Assembly (NCBI GenBank): GCA_035478595.1
Contig: DATIJL010000005.1
Location: 1 to 52,184, forward strand
Source of the DNA: Candidatus Chromulinivoraceae bacterium
Lineage (GTDB): Bacteria; Patescibacteriota; Saccharimonadia; Saccharimonadales; Saccharimonadaceae
Direction: 5' to 3'
DNA: 52,184 bases
Shown in pieces: positions 7,876 to 15,623 of the stretch (positions are counted from its first letter, which is position 1; each line of letters opens with the position of its first letter). The notes under the pieces are model-generated. The model was not told where the DNA came from. It saw only the letters and a list, made by a program, of their open reading frames with translations, and made no database searches. Made by a program: the position numbers and the translations under genes.

Positions 7876-8313
7876 ATGTTTCAACTTGATGAACAGTTTC
7901 TGAAGGATCTTGGTCTCGATCAACTTCCTGAGGATCAAAAGCAAGCGTTTCTAGATCATATCTATAATGAACTAGAGTTACGTGTCGGTGTTCGCCTATC
8001 AGATGGCCTCAGCGATGACCAGTTGAAGGAATTCGAATCTTTCGTTGATCGTGACGATACTAAGGTTCAGGAATGGGTTACAAAAAACGCACCCGACTAT
8101 CCAAACGATCCAAGCTATCAACAACTTAAACAAAACGCTCCTGAGGGTGCAGACGATGTTGTTGTTCTAGCAGAGTACGCCTCGCTTAAATGGCTGGGTC
8201 TTAATAGGCCCAACTATCGCGATGTTGTCTCTCAAGTTCTTGAAGAGCTAAAACAAGAGATCACTACTAACAAGGGTACGATCCTCGGTGACGAAACTGC
8301 TCAGGCAGCGTAA
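7876..8313 (+). CDS. Conserved-looking small acidic protein, possible DUF5663 type
   Basis: A 145-residue, soluble, helical, acidic protein (pattern LxLDQLPEDQKQAFLDHIY near residues 13-31, then LSDGLSDDQLKEFESFVD). The motif 'LP-x(2)-QK-x-AFLDHIYxELE' recalls a small family common in CPR genomes (I believe Pfam DUF5663), but no search was run. Function unknown. It has its own promoter and AGGGGAAA about 8 nt before the ATG. The neighbour upstream is the acidic repeat protein; the two may be functionally linked but have separate promoters. Its 3' end overlaps the convergent fmt gene by 13 bp, and its terminator lies inside fmt. Confidence 0.75.
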   Translation: MFQLDEQFLKDLGLDQLPEDQKQAFLDHIYNELELRVGVRLSDGLSDDQLKEFESFVDRDDTKVQEWVTKNAPDYPNDPSYQQLKQNAPEGADDVVVLAEYASLKWLGLNRPNYRDVVSQVLEELKQEITTNKGTILGDETAQAA

Positions 8314-9191
8314 CCGCGAAGAAAATCGGCGGCATTCATTAGACGGCCGCTAGGAGCAAGTAGCTCGTCAATTGATAAAAAAACACCGTCTCGGCATATA
8401 AGGTCGAGCGGTGTTTTTTGTTGATCTGATACATGAGCTTTGGTCAGGATAACAGGATTGTTGCCTATCATAACTTTGCTTTTAGGAAAGCCAAGATGCG
8501 CACGAATGCGTCGTTCAGCTTCAATGGCGGTCAGATCGTGTAGGGAAAGCTCTGCGTCGCTTTTTTGGAGGAGACTGCAGTAGGTGGCATCGGCGTCTCT
8601 TTGTGGTTCTGGTTTGAGGGTGTCATCCAAGATCGACGGCAATGTGTCTATAAGAAGCTTTGCTCCGATGCTTGCGAGTGTACGATAGAGCTCAGGACGC
8701 GTCTCGTTGCCTGTTAATGGGTGAATCTGAACCGCATACGTGGGGCCGGCATCCATAGCTGCAGAGAGTTGCATAATGGTAACACCTGTTTGTGCATCAC
8801 CGTTTATGATGGCAGATTCGATAGGTGAGGGGCCTCGATATTTTGGCAACAAAGAGGGGTGAACGTTGATAATACCGGGTGTAAAAAGATCTATAGTACT
8901 CTGCGGAATGATTTTACCGTAGCTAACCAAGACGCCAGCGACTGGTGTGTGAAGTGCCTGGATTTGCTGATTGATTTCAGCCACCTTAGTAGGTTGCCAG
9001 ACAGGAACATTATACTGGTCTGCCAGAACCTTAACACTCGGAGGTGCTAATTGATGGCCGCGTCCTTTTCTACTATCAGGTTTAGTGACGACAGCGGCAA
9101 TATGGTAACCGGCGGTAATAAGTGCCTGGAGGCTGGCGAGACTAAACTCCTCAGTCCCAAAGAATATGATTGTTTTTGACGTGTTTGTCAT
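8301..9191 (-). CDS. fmt: Methionyl-tRNA formyltransferase
   Basis: Transfers a formyl group from 10-formyl-tetrahydrofolate to initiator Met-tRNA. From the chosen start the protein has 296 residues. It opens with TIIFFGTEEFSLASLQAL, carries the folate-site motif SLLPKYRGPSPI, and keeps the catalytic Asn-His-Asp set (INVHP and MDAGP). A C-terminal OB-like tRNA-binding domain follows. The longer frame to 9308 only adds non-homologous residues that overlap def, so I start at ATG 9191. This overlaps the end of def by 41 bp; no clear Shine-Dalgarno is visible, so coupling to def translation is likely. Pairing with def is the usual operon for N-terminal formyl-methionine handling. Confidence 0.93.
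   Translation of the reverse strand: MTNTSKTIIFFGTEEFSLASLQALITAGYHIAAVVTKPDSRKGRGHQLAPPSVKVLADQYNVPVWQPTKVAEINQQIQALHTPVAGVLVSYGKIIPQSTIDLFTPGIINVHPSLLPKYRGPSPIESAIINGDAQTGVTIMQLSAAMDAGPTYAVQIHPLTGNETRPELYRTLASIGAKLLIDTLPSILDDTLKPEPQRDADATYCSLLQKSDAELSLHDLTAIEAERRIRAHLGFPKSKVMIGNNPVILTKAHVSDQQKTPLDLICRDGVFLSIDELLAPSGRLMNAADFLRGYAA
8378..8419 (+). terminator. Terminator embedded in the convergent fmt gene
   Basis: Stem AAAAAACACCG/CGGTGTTTTTT (8378-8388 and 8409-8419) with an inner CTCG/CGAG extension, giving a U-tract on the plus strand. It serves the small acidic protein gene but lies wholly in fmt coding sequence. Confidence 0.8.
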
Positions 9192-9729
9192 AATCAAGTG
9201 GTTGAAGCTCGCCTTTCTCGTCGAGCGTGAAGAAAGCTTCTGTTTGATCTTTAATATGATCAATAAAGACAACGCCGTTAGTGTGATCGATTTCGTGCTG
9301 AATAACACGCGCTAAAAAGCCTTCGGCTTTAAAACGCACTTCGTTGCCATCAATGTCGAGTGCTTTGACGCGGATTTTGGTATGGCGAGGTACGAGGCCG
9401 TAGATGCTATTAACGCTTAAGCAGCCTTCGTAATCGTTAACAATCTCGCCCTCGTATTTAACAATTTCTGGATTGATAAGAGGAGTAAAATCGCGAGTGG
9501 CCTTATCTTCAAAATCACTCCGAACAATCACAACGCGAACGTTGTGATCAACCTGAACAGCAGCAAGGGCAGCACTAATTTCGTGAGGACGAGAATCTTC
9601 CCAGTCGAGCGAAGCGCTGGTCATGTCTTCGACTAATTTGATAGCATCGTCATCGATAGCCCGTATTTTGGCAGATTTATTGCGTAGATGCGGGTTGGGC
9701 AGCGTAATAATGTCTTCTTTTTTCATCAC
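9151..9729 (-). CDS. def: Peptide deformylase
   Basis: Removes the formyl group from nascent proteins. The 192-residue protein has motif 2 YEGCLS (metal-ligand Cys) and motif 3 QHEIDHTNG (HExxH-type ligands and catalytic Glu). Motif 1, normally GxGLAAxQ, reads SAALAAVQ: the Gln is kept but both glycines are lost, which is unusual. The fold and length fit PDF; the divergent motif 1 may reflect a diverged CPR lineage. It begins 29 bp downstream of priA on the same strand and overlaps fmt, so priA-def-fmt probably forms one minus-strand unit. Together with fmt and map in this window it completes the start-Met processing set. Confidence 0.9.
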   Translation of the reverse strand: MMKKEDIITLPNPHLRNKSAKIRAIDDDAIKLVEDMTSASLDWEDSRPHEISAALAAVQVDHNVRVVIVRSDFEDKATRDFTPLINPEIVKYEGEIVNDYEGCLSVNSIYGLVPRHTKIRVKALDIDGNEVRFKAEGFLARVIQHEIDHTNGVVFIDHIKDQTEAFFTLDEKGELQPLDYDKHVKNNHILWD

Positions 9730-9758
9730 GCTCTATTATAACAGATACGGGCGTGCCG

Positions 9759-11699
9759 TTATAGCAAACTTGTAGGGTCGAGTTCAAATTGCCAATGCGT
9801 GGGAGGTAGATATTGCAGAGCGCTCGTTAGATCGGCTCGTTTCGATGATTTAAGGGTGAGCTGCCATCGGTATGTATCATGCTGCCGCTCATAAAAAGCT
9901 GGAGTTGGTCCAAGGATTTGAACGGTTTTTGGTAATTGCAAACGGAGATCGGCGGCAAACTTTTGTGCATTTTTAATGGCTGCAGCCTCTGTTTTGTAAA
10001 TACAAGTGAGCTTAAGAAGGTATGTATACGGTGGAAAACCACCTTGGCGGCGTTGCGAGAGCGCTGTTTGATAAAAATCAGCGTAATTCTGAGCAAGGCC
10101 GTTCGTAACGGCGGGGTGTGTAGGCTGGTAGCTCTGAACGATAACGCTTGTTGGATGATGTGATCGTCCGACTCGGCCGACAACTTGAGCGAGGAGCTGG
10201 AATGTACGTTCAGACGAACCATAATCAGGCAGGCTTAAGCCGGCATCTGCCTGGATGACGCCAACGGTGCGCAGTTTAGGGAGGTCGAGGCCCTTCGCGA
10301 TAACCTGAGTACCAATGATAATGTCGATATCACCATCATAGAGCTCTTTATAGCGCTCCTCGACGGATTCGCCGGTTTCATTATCACCATCAAAACGTGC
10401 AATAATTTTTTTAGGGAAGAGCTTTTTAAGTTCTGATTCTACGAGTTTTGTACCGATACCTTTATGAATGATGTCTGCAGCTCCACACTCCGGACAACTG
10501 GTAGGAACCTTTTCACGTAGTCCGCAAATATGACATTCTAGGCGGTGTTTATCCGCATGGAGTGTGAATGGTACAAAACAACGTGGACAAATAGCTGACC
10601 AGCCACAGTTTTCGCAGAGTGTTGTACTGGCACTACCGCGACGGTTATGGAATATTAGAGCCTGGTTTCCCTCACTCAAGGTTTGTTCAATTTGGGACAA
10701 TAGCTTGTCAGATAGAAAACGGTGTTTTTTGAAATGTGTACGTTTGGTCATATCGATAAGCGTGATAGTAGGCGAGACGGCATCGAGCCGGGCGCGCGTA
10801 TCCATTTTGATAATAGGGCGGCCAGAATGTTCAAACAAATAGTAGTCGGCAATTGACGGTGTGGCTGTACCAAAAACGACTCTTGCATCGTGCTGGCCTG
10901 CAAGAATACTTGCAGCACGCAGTGCGGAATAACGAGGCGATTGTTCCTGCTTAAAGCTGGGCTCGTGTGCTTCGTCGATGACAATAAGACCGATGTGGGT
11001 AAGTGGAGTAAATAATGCCGAACGTGGCCCTATAACGAGTCGGGGCGTTGTGCTCGTTAACGCGTCGAGCCATGCTTTGTGTCGCTCGGCCTCCGTCTGG
11101 CGTGAGTGGACTAAAATAATGTCTTCAAAATGATGTGAAAATTCATCGACAACCTGGGAGGTGAGGGCAATTTCAGGGACAAGAATAATAGTAGACTTGC
11201 CCGATTGCATGGTTTGCTTTGCGAGTTCTATGTAGACGGCTGTTTTGCCAGAACCGGTGATACCGTGTAAGAGTGCCGAGCCGGGCGTCATGTTAATGAT
11301 TGTGTCGTAGGCGGCTCGCTGATCTTTATTGAACACATTTTTTGTTCGATCTCGAAGTGCGATATGTGCAGCCTTAACAGTACTGCGGCGGGTTTTTTGC
11401 AGACCTCGAGGCAGAAATGTTTGAAGCACTATAGCAAGATGGGTCGCATAATAGGTACTCATCCATTCTGCCAATTTAACAAGAGGCTCTGGCAACGGAC
11501 TCGTTTCAATGACACTACTGATTTGCTTTGTGTCATAGGTAGGCTGCTGCACTTTTTTAGTAATGACACCGCTAAGGATTTTTTTGCCCACTTCTATTGT
11601 AACGATCTGTCCAATAGGAAGTGGCGTCTCTGAGGCATAGGTAAAGGCAGCGCTGTTTGCGCGAATAATCTGCGTTGGAGCCACCTCATAATAGTGCAT
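9759..11699 (-). CDS. priA: Primosomal helicase PriA
   Basis: A superfamily-2 DNA helicase that restarts stalled replication forks. From the chosen start it has 646 residues: N-terminal 3'-OH-binding region, Walker A GITGSGKT, DEAH box (VIDEAHE), then a zinc-binding insertion with four CxxC pairs (CENC, CPRC, CHIC, CPEC), helicase motifs V/VI (GTQVIAKGLD, QVVGRVGR) and the C-terminal domain. I start at ATG 11699 (MHYYEV). A consensus TATAAT on the minus strand (11712-11707) is 7 nt before it and overlaps the alternative ATG 11708, which would therefore not be transcribed. The message is predicted leaderless. Divergent from the phosphoribosyltransferase-like gene. Confidence 0.93.
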   Translation of the reverse strand: MHYYEVAPTQIIRANSAAFTYASETPLPIGQIVTIEVGKKILSGVITKKVQQPTYDTKQISSVIETSPLPEPLVKLAEWMSTYYATHLAIVLQTFLPRGLQKTRRSTVKAAHIALRDRTKNVFNKDQRAAYDTIINMTPGSALLHGITGSGKTAVYIELAKQTMQSGKSTIILVPEIALTSQVVDEFSHHFEDIILVHSRQTEAERHKAWLDALTSTTPRLVIGPRSALFTPLTHIGLIVIDEAHEPSFKQEQSPRYSALRAASILAGQHDARVVFGTATPSIADYYLFEHSGRPIIKMDTRARLDAVSPTITLIDMTKRTHFKKHRFLSDKLLSQIEQTLSEGNQALIFHNRRGSASTTLCENCGWSAICPRCFVPFTLHADKHRLECHICGLREKVPTSCPECGAADIIHKGIGTKLVESELKKLFPKKIIARFDGDNETGESVEERYKELYDGDIDIIIGTQVIAKGLDLPKLRTVGVIQADAGLSLPDYGSSERTFQLLAQVVGRVGRSHHPTSVIVQSYQPTHPAVTNGLAQNYADFYQTALSQRRQGGFPPYTYLLKLTCIYKTEAAAIKNAQKFAADLRLQLPKTVQILGPTPAFYERQHDTYRWQLTLKSSKRADLTSALQYLPPTHWQFELDPTSLL

Positions 11700-11706
11700 A
11701 TCTTTC

Positions 11707-11714
11707 ATTATACT
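11707..11714. promoter_or_regulatory. Overlapping divergent -10 elements (priA and PRTase-like gene)
   Basis: TATAAT on the minus strand (11712-11707) and TATACT on the plus strand (11709-11714) share four base pairs. The whole divergent intergenic gap is only 29 bp, so RNA polymerase cannot occupy both promoters at once. A second plus-strand candidate -10 is TAAAAT at 11717-11722. Confidence 0.65.
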
Positions 11715-11728
11715 GGTAAAATAAGCAT

Positions 11729-12385
11729 ATGTATTTTGAAAGTCGCGCACAGGCTGGGCAGGTTTTAGCTGCGGAGTTGGTGGAGAAGTATCGATATGAG
11801 AACTGTGCTGTCGTCGCGTTAAGTGATGGGGCTGTTCAAGTTGGGGAGCAAATTGCGAGCGCTCTGCACTGCATATTAACCATGCTTTTGGTTGAAGAAA
11901 TCCCAGTGCCTGGAGAGAACATGAGTTTTGGCGGTGTTTCTCAGGATGGTGGTTTTACGTATAATGGCATGTTTAGCGCGGGCGAGATTGAGGAATATAC
12001 CGGAGAGTTTCACGGTTATCTTGAAGAGCAAAAACGTGAAGCGTTTCAACGAATGAATCGTCTTCTTGGTGATGGCGGCATTATTGATAGCGACATGCTT
12101 CGTGATCATGTAGTTATTCTGGTTTCTGACGGTCTTGATAATGGATCAGCTATAGATGTTGCTATGGATTTTCTAAAACCAATTCGGGTTACAAAACTTA
12201 TTGTTGCGACACCGTTTGCAACCGTACCGATGGTAGACAAGTTGCACATTGTTGCCGATGAGCTGCATATCTTGGATGTTAAGGAGAACTTTATGGGCAT
12301 AGATCATTATTACGAGAAGAACGATATTCCTTCACATGAGGAAACGATAGCTAAAATTAACCAAATCGTGCTTAATTGGCGCTAA
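11729..12385 (+). CDS. Phosphoribosyltransferase-like protein with degenerate PRPP loop
   Basis: A 218-residue soluble protein with a PRTase type I fold. The beta strand and PRPP loop region reads VVILVSDGLDNGSA, where active enzymes have D-D-G-x-A-T-G-x-T; the second Asp and the Thr residues are altered. The N-terminal part (MYFESRAQAGQVLAAEL...VVALSDGAVQVGEQIA) matches the start of the family related to predicted PRTases fused to dienelactone hydrolases. It may bind a nucleotide without transferring, or have a shifted substrate. The start at ATG 11729 has no Shine-Dalgarno and its -10 lies 6-14 nt upstream, so the leader is absent or very short. Followed by its own gap and a winged-helix gene. 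Confidence 0.7.
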   Translation: MYFESRAQAGQVLAAELVEKYRYENCAVVALSDGAVQVGEQIASALHCILTMLLVEEIPVPGENMSFGGVSQDGGFTYNGMFSAGEIEEYTGEFHGYLEEQKREAFQRMNRLLGDGGIIDSDMLRDHVVILVSDGLDNGSAIDVAMDFLKPIRVTKLIVATPFATVPMVDKLHIVADELHILDVKENFMGIDHYYEKNDIPSHEETIAKINQIVLNWR

Positions 12386-12391
12386 ACAAAC

Positions 12392-12421
12392 TTGCCAAAA
12401 TGATGGTAAAAAGTGTAGAAT
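12392..12421 (+). promoter_or_regulatory. Promoter of the wHTH-recJ pair
   Basis: TTGCCA (12392-12397), 18-nt spacer, TAGAAT (12416-12421). Confidence 0.65.
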
Positions 12422-12463
12422 AAAAAGCAACGGAAGAGTCAGTGAGTTTAAATAAGGGAAGAT

Positions 12464-12763
12464 ATGTTAGACGTTTTTATTACCTCGAGAGTCCGGCGCA
12501 AAATTGTAGTTGTATATGCTAAATATCCGGATTTTCACACCCATGTGCGTGGCCTAGCTAAGCTAATTAAAGAAGATCCAGGTAATATTCAGCGTGAGCT
12601 GAAGCGGCTTGAGAAAGTTGGTTTTTTGACTAGCGATAAGCAGGGTAATACTAAAATCTATTCTACAAATAAGCAATTCCCAATTTTTAAAGAACTCCAG
12701 AGCATTGTCATTAAGTCTCAACAACAGGCTGCACGGCCTAAGCGGCCTTCTGCAGATCTCTAA
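12464..12763 (+). CDS. Winged helix-turn-helix DNA-binding protein
   Basis: A 99-residue protein with an ArsR-like winged helix fold: helix 1 (SRVRRKIVVVYAKYP), a recognition helix around IKEDPGNIQRELKRLEKVG (residues 36-54) and a beta wing ending in GNTKIYSTNKQFPIF. No metal-site cysteines, so it is not a classical metal sensor. AAGGGAAGAT upstream supports the ATG at 12464. Its TAA overlaps the recJ ATG by one base (TAATG), so the two genes are translationally coupled. It may control its own operon; no operator was identified. Confidence 0.75.
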   Translation: MLDVFITSRVRRKIVVVYAKYPDFHTHVRGLAKLIKEDPGNIQRELKRLEKVGFLTSDKQGNTKIYSTNKQFPIFKELQSIVIKSQQQAARPKRPSADL

Positions 12764-14457
12764 TGTCTCTATTTGAAGATATCTTGGCGTCACGCGGACT
12801 TGACGGAGCAACGCGGACGTCTTTTTTATCGCCCCAGTATGAATCACGCCATGATCCATTTTTGCTTCCCGATATGGAACCGGCTGTAGAGAGGCTCGTG
12901 AAGGCTCATGATTCCGGTGAACGAGTTATGATCTATGGCGATTATGATATTGATGGTCTTACGGCTACGACAGTCTTGTTGGACGCTCTAGAGAATTTTG
13001 GCTTTAAAGGTGTCGAGGCGTTTATTCCCAACCGCTTTGTCGAAGGCTATGGGCTGACGGTTGATGCAGTAGAGCGAATTGCGAAGATGGGTGCGCAGAT
13101 TATCGTGACCGTTGACTGTGGTAGCTTAAGTGAAAAAGAGATTATTCGAGCCAACGAGCTCGGTGTCGATATTATCGTTACAGATCATCATAATGTAGCA
13201 CCAATTCAACCACCGGCTATTGCTGTCATCAACCCGAAGCGCTTGCTTATGGAGTACCCAGAAGAATACGATCACTATGTTTTAAGGCAGGATTCAAAAT
13301 ATCAGGGTAAGATCTATCCTTTTCTCGATCTTGCAGGTGTTGGCGTGGCGTTTAAATTAGTGCAAGGTTTGCAGACTCGACTTAAGGGGCTACCGATTGG
13401 GCAAGAAAAGTGGCTCCTCGATCTAGTTGCTCTTGGTACGGTCTGTGATGTGGTGACGCTTATAGATGAAAATAGGGTAAATGTCTATTGGGGACTTAAA
13501 GTACTAGCTAAAACGCGTCGGCCTGGTCTGCAGGCACTCATGACTGTGGCTGGCATCGAGCCCGAAAAAGTGAATGCCAGGCATCTTGGCTTTGGTCTTG
13601 GTCCACGTATGAATGCCGCTGGCCGGCTAGAGACTGCTCAGCATGCGCTTGATATGCTCCGTGCAAAAGAGGGCATGGCGGCACTTGAGAAAGCACAGCA
13701 GCTCGATACGCTTAATGTAGCCCGCAGAAGCGACCAGGATAAGATTTTTAAGGCTGCTATTTTACAGGCAGGGCAGTTTCTAAGCGATCCGGTCTTGGTA
13801 GTGAGTCACCCCGATTGGAATCATGGAATTATTGGGATTGTGGCAGCTAAGCTGCTAGAGAAGTATAAGAAACCGGCGTATGTACTACAAGAGATGGGCT
13901 CGGAGAGCAAAGGCTCGGCGCGGAGTTACGGTGACTTTAGCGCGGCTGATGCTATTCGAGCGGCAGACGATATTATTACAAAAGGTGGTGGCCACAAACT
14001 TGCGGCTGGCGTAACACTACCCACGGAAAATATTGCTGCGTTTCGACAAAGAGTGAACGAATTTTATCGATCACAAAAATTGTTCAATCAAGAAGCTCTC
14101 CTACTCCCTAAGGCAGACACTTCGCTACTCGATTTTACCGACCTTCACGAGCACTTGCTTGAAGAACTGGCACAACTAGAACCGTTTGGTAATGGAAATC
14201 CTGAACCTGTTTTAAAAATAGAAAAAGTTCTAGTGATCAATCAGCGGCGAATGGGCGCAGATGCGCAGCATGTAAAGTTGGAACTGCAGGATATGAATCG
14301 GAGGGCGGTACAATTTTTGGCGTTTAATGCACCAGAGAATTTTTTTGTTCAACCAGGTGAGTATGTAACCGTCTGGTTTCAGCCAACAATAAATGAATGG
14401 CAAGGCAGGCGATCTGTTGAGGGGCGATTATTGCACCTTGAGCTGGAAAATGAATAG
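12763..14457 (+). CDS. recJ: Single-stranded-DNA exonuclease RecJ
   Basis: A 5'-3' ssDNA exonuclease of the DHH phosphoesterase family used in recombination and base-excision repair. The 564 residues include motif I YGDYDIDGLTA, motif II VDCG, motif III TDHHN, and the DHHA1 signature GGGHKLAAG; the C-terminal OB-fold (ending GRRSVEGRLLHLE) is present. Length is typical of short RecJ. It is coupled to the upstream winged-helix gene by a one-base stop/start overlap. Followed by a hairpin without U-tract and a convergent GC-rich gene. Confidence 0.93.
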   Translation: MSLFEDILASRGLDGATRTSFLSPQYESRHDPFLLPDMEPAVERLVKAHDSGERVMIYGDYDIDGLTATTVLLDALENFGFKGVEAFIPNRFVEGYGLTVDAVERIAKMGAQIIVTVDCGSLSEKEIIRANELGVDIIVTDHHNVAPIQPPAIAVINPKRLLMEYPEEYDHYVLRQDSKYQGKIYPFLDLAGVGVAFKLVQGLQTRLKGLPIGQEKWLLDLVALGTVCDVVTLIDENRVNVYWGLKVLAKTRRPGLQALMTVAGIEPEKVNARHLGFGLGPRMNAAGRLETAQHALDMLRAKEGMAALEKAQQLDTLNVARRSDQDKIFKAAILQAGQFLSDPVLVVSHPDWNHGIIGIVAAKLLEKYKKPAYVLQEMGSESKGSARSYGDFSAADAIRAADDIITKGGGHKLAAGVTLPTENIAAFRQRVNEFYRSQKLFNQEALLLPKADTSLLDFTDLHEHLLEELAQLEPFGNGNPEPVLKIEKVLVINQRRMGADAQHVKLELQDMNRRAVQFLAFNAPENFFVQPGEYVTVWFQPTINEWQGRRSVEGRLLHLELENE

Positions 14458-14470
14458 ATTCTGTTGATGT

Positions 14471-14508
14471 GTTCTCCTGGCAGCGAAATACTTCGCCACC
14501 AGGAGAAC
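14471..14508. terminator. Hairpin between recJ and the bPH gene, no U-tract
   Basis: Outer stem GTTCTCCTGG/CCAGGAGAAC (14471-14480 and 14499-14508) and inner stem GCGAA/TTCGC (14483-14487 and 14492-14496). Neither strand has a U-run after it, unlike the native terminators in this window. Confidence 0.6.
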
Positions 14509-14527
14509 GCCCATCTCTACACAGGGA

Positions 14528-15172
14528 CTACTCGACCAGTCCGACGACCAGCCGGTTCAGTTCGTAACCGCGGGGGATGAAGAAGACATCCTCGAGCGCC
14601 TGCTTCTGTCCGGCCGACTCGACAACGAGCGTGACGTACTCGGTACGGATCACCCGTCCCATAGCCAGCATCGTGCTGACTCGTGAGAAGTTTGTTGTCT
14701 TATCGGTCAGCTTGCTGAGCGGCATCTCCTTGAACTTGACGTTGAAGATGCCGCTCACGACGAGGAGTCGTTTGTTTGTGACGCAGATACGAGTGAAGTC
14801 CCACATCCACACGCGAACTACGACAGTTGCTGTTGCCGCGGCCCATAGAGCGATGACGAGTGGAGACATGCCGGTGACCAGGGCTATGATGCAACCCACC
14901 TGGACGCCAGCGAGACCAGCCCACCAAGCCCAAAGGCTGAGGGGATGTTCTCTGGTCTCCCAGAGGATCTCCTCAGCTTGAAAGGCAGCACCTTTCTTGC
15001 CGCCCAGAGCGTCCTTGACGCGCTTGCTTGGAACCCGAGGCTTGAAAAGCTCCAGGTCTGTTTGCGTGAAGCGCGCCTCTTTCCAGCCGCCTCTGAAGAA
15101 GCGGAGAATGACGAGGGAGCCGATGAGCGTGAGGAGTAGGGCGATCAGCCCAATGACGAGGCTTGAAGCCAT
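14528..15172 (-). CDS. GC-rich membrane protein with bacterial PH-like domain
   Basis: A 214-residue protein with an N-terminal membrane segment (about residues 4-24), two closely spaced membrane helices (about 80-125) and a C-terminal region that looks like a bPH_2 domain, as in YdbS-type proteins (start WDFTRICVTNKRLLVVSGIFN; then PLSKLTDKTTNFSR). Codons strongly prefer G or C at the third position (runs of CTC, GTC, CGC), clearly unlike the flanking recJ and rpsU genes. With its GC-rich leader this suggests transfer from a high-GC donor, perhaps an actinobacterial host. The ATG at 15172 is the first after an in-frame stop; the Shine-Dalgarno is weak. An AT-rich promoter lies 140 nt upstream. 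Function unknown. Confidence 0.75.
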   Translation of the reverse strand: MASSLVIGLIALLLTLIGSLVILRFFRGGWKEARFTQTDLELFKPRVPSKRVKDALGGKKGAAFQAEEILWETREHPLSLWAWWAGLAGVQVGCIIALVTGMSPLVIALWAAATATVVVRVWMWDFTRICVTNKRLLVVSGIFNVKFKEMPLSKLTDKTTNFSRVSTMLAMGRVIRTEYVTLVVESAGQKQALEDVFFIPRGYELNRLVVGLVE

Positions 15173-15319
15173 GATTGTTCACATCCATCCTGTAATGGTA
15201 GGGGACTTCTCGGGTTCTTGGGACTTGCCAAGACCATCTGAGACTATCGACGAAACGTTTTCATGCACCTCCCGGTGTGAGATGTGCGATCTTGAGTGAT
15301 GTTCTCTAAGACAAGTAAA

Positions 15320-15348
15320 ACTATATAATAAAATGATATATCTAGCAA
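15320..15348 (-). promoter_or_regulatory. Promoter of the bPH gene
   Basis: On the minus strand TTGCTA (15348-15343), 17-nt spacer, TATAGT (15325-15320). It gives a leader of about 140 nt, which contains the hairpin pair GGTTCTTGG/CCAAGACC (15213-15235). There is also a 7-codon ORF (15264-15244, MKTFRR) preceded by GGGAGG, though at only 3 nt spacing. An attenuation-type leader is possible. Confidence 0.6.
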
Positions 15349-15365
15349 TCACAGTGTAATCTGTA

Positions 15366-15394
15366 TTGCACCGGAGGGATTTCTCTGTTACAAT
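15366..15394 (+). promoter_or_regulatory. rpsU promoter, near-leaderless
   Basis: TTGCAC (15366-15371), 17-nt spacer, TACAAT (15389-15394). Only 10 nt separate the -10 from the ATG at 15405, leaving a 5' leader of about 4 nt. The GGAGGG at 15373-15378 is inside the promoter spacer and would not be in the mRNA. Confidence 0.85.
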
Positions 15395-15404
15395 AGCAGG
15401 CGAT

Positions 15405-15620
15405 ATGGTACAAGTAACACGTAAAGATGAACGCGAAGCGAACGAGAACATTCTCCGTCGTTTCAACCGCAAAGTATTGCAGAGCGGTGTCCTCGCTGAA
15501 GCTAAAGCAGCAATGCGCTTCTCGAAGTCACTCAGCAAGACTGAGCGTCGTGCAAAGGCGATTATTCGCAAAGAGCGCAAAGCTGATAAGTTAGCTAAAG
15601 CCCGATTGGGGATCCGCTAA
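15405..15620 (+). CDS. rpsU: Small ribosomal subunit protein S21
   Basis: A 71-residue, very basic protein with the S21 core (ENILRRFNRKVLQSGVLAEA followed by a Lys/Arg-rich helix). S21 lies near the anti-Shine-Dalgarno end of 16S rRNA. I start at ATG 15405 (MVQVTR), not the upstream TTG 15366, which forms part of the -35 element. The -10 just upstream predicts an mRNA with about 4 nt of leader, so this ribosomal gene would be translated without a Shine-Dalgarno. It is followed after 3 nt by yqeY, the usual rpsU-yqeY arrangement. Confidence 0.92.
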   Translation: MVQVTRKDEREANENILRRFNRKVLQSGVLAEAKAAMRFSKSLSKTERRAKAIIRKERKADKLAKARLGIR

Positions 15621-15623
15621 TTT

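Noticed and set aside
8301-9308. Longer fmt with extra N-terminal residues
   Set aside because: The first 39 residues lie in def and have no similarity to formyltransferase; the motif-bearing start is ATG 9191.
14471-14508. Integron attC-like site
   Set aside because: The stem lacks the RYYYAAC/GTTRRRY core sites; the same holds for the hairpin at 36271.
14577-15299. Several overlapping frames of 60-134 residues in the bPH region
   Set aside because: They are shadows caused by high GC content, which lowers stop frequency in all frames.
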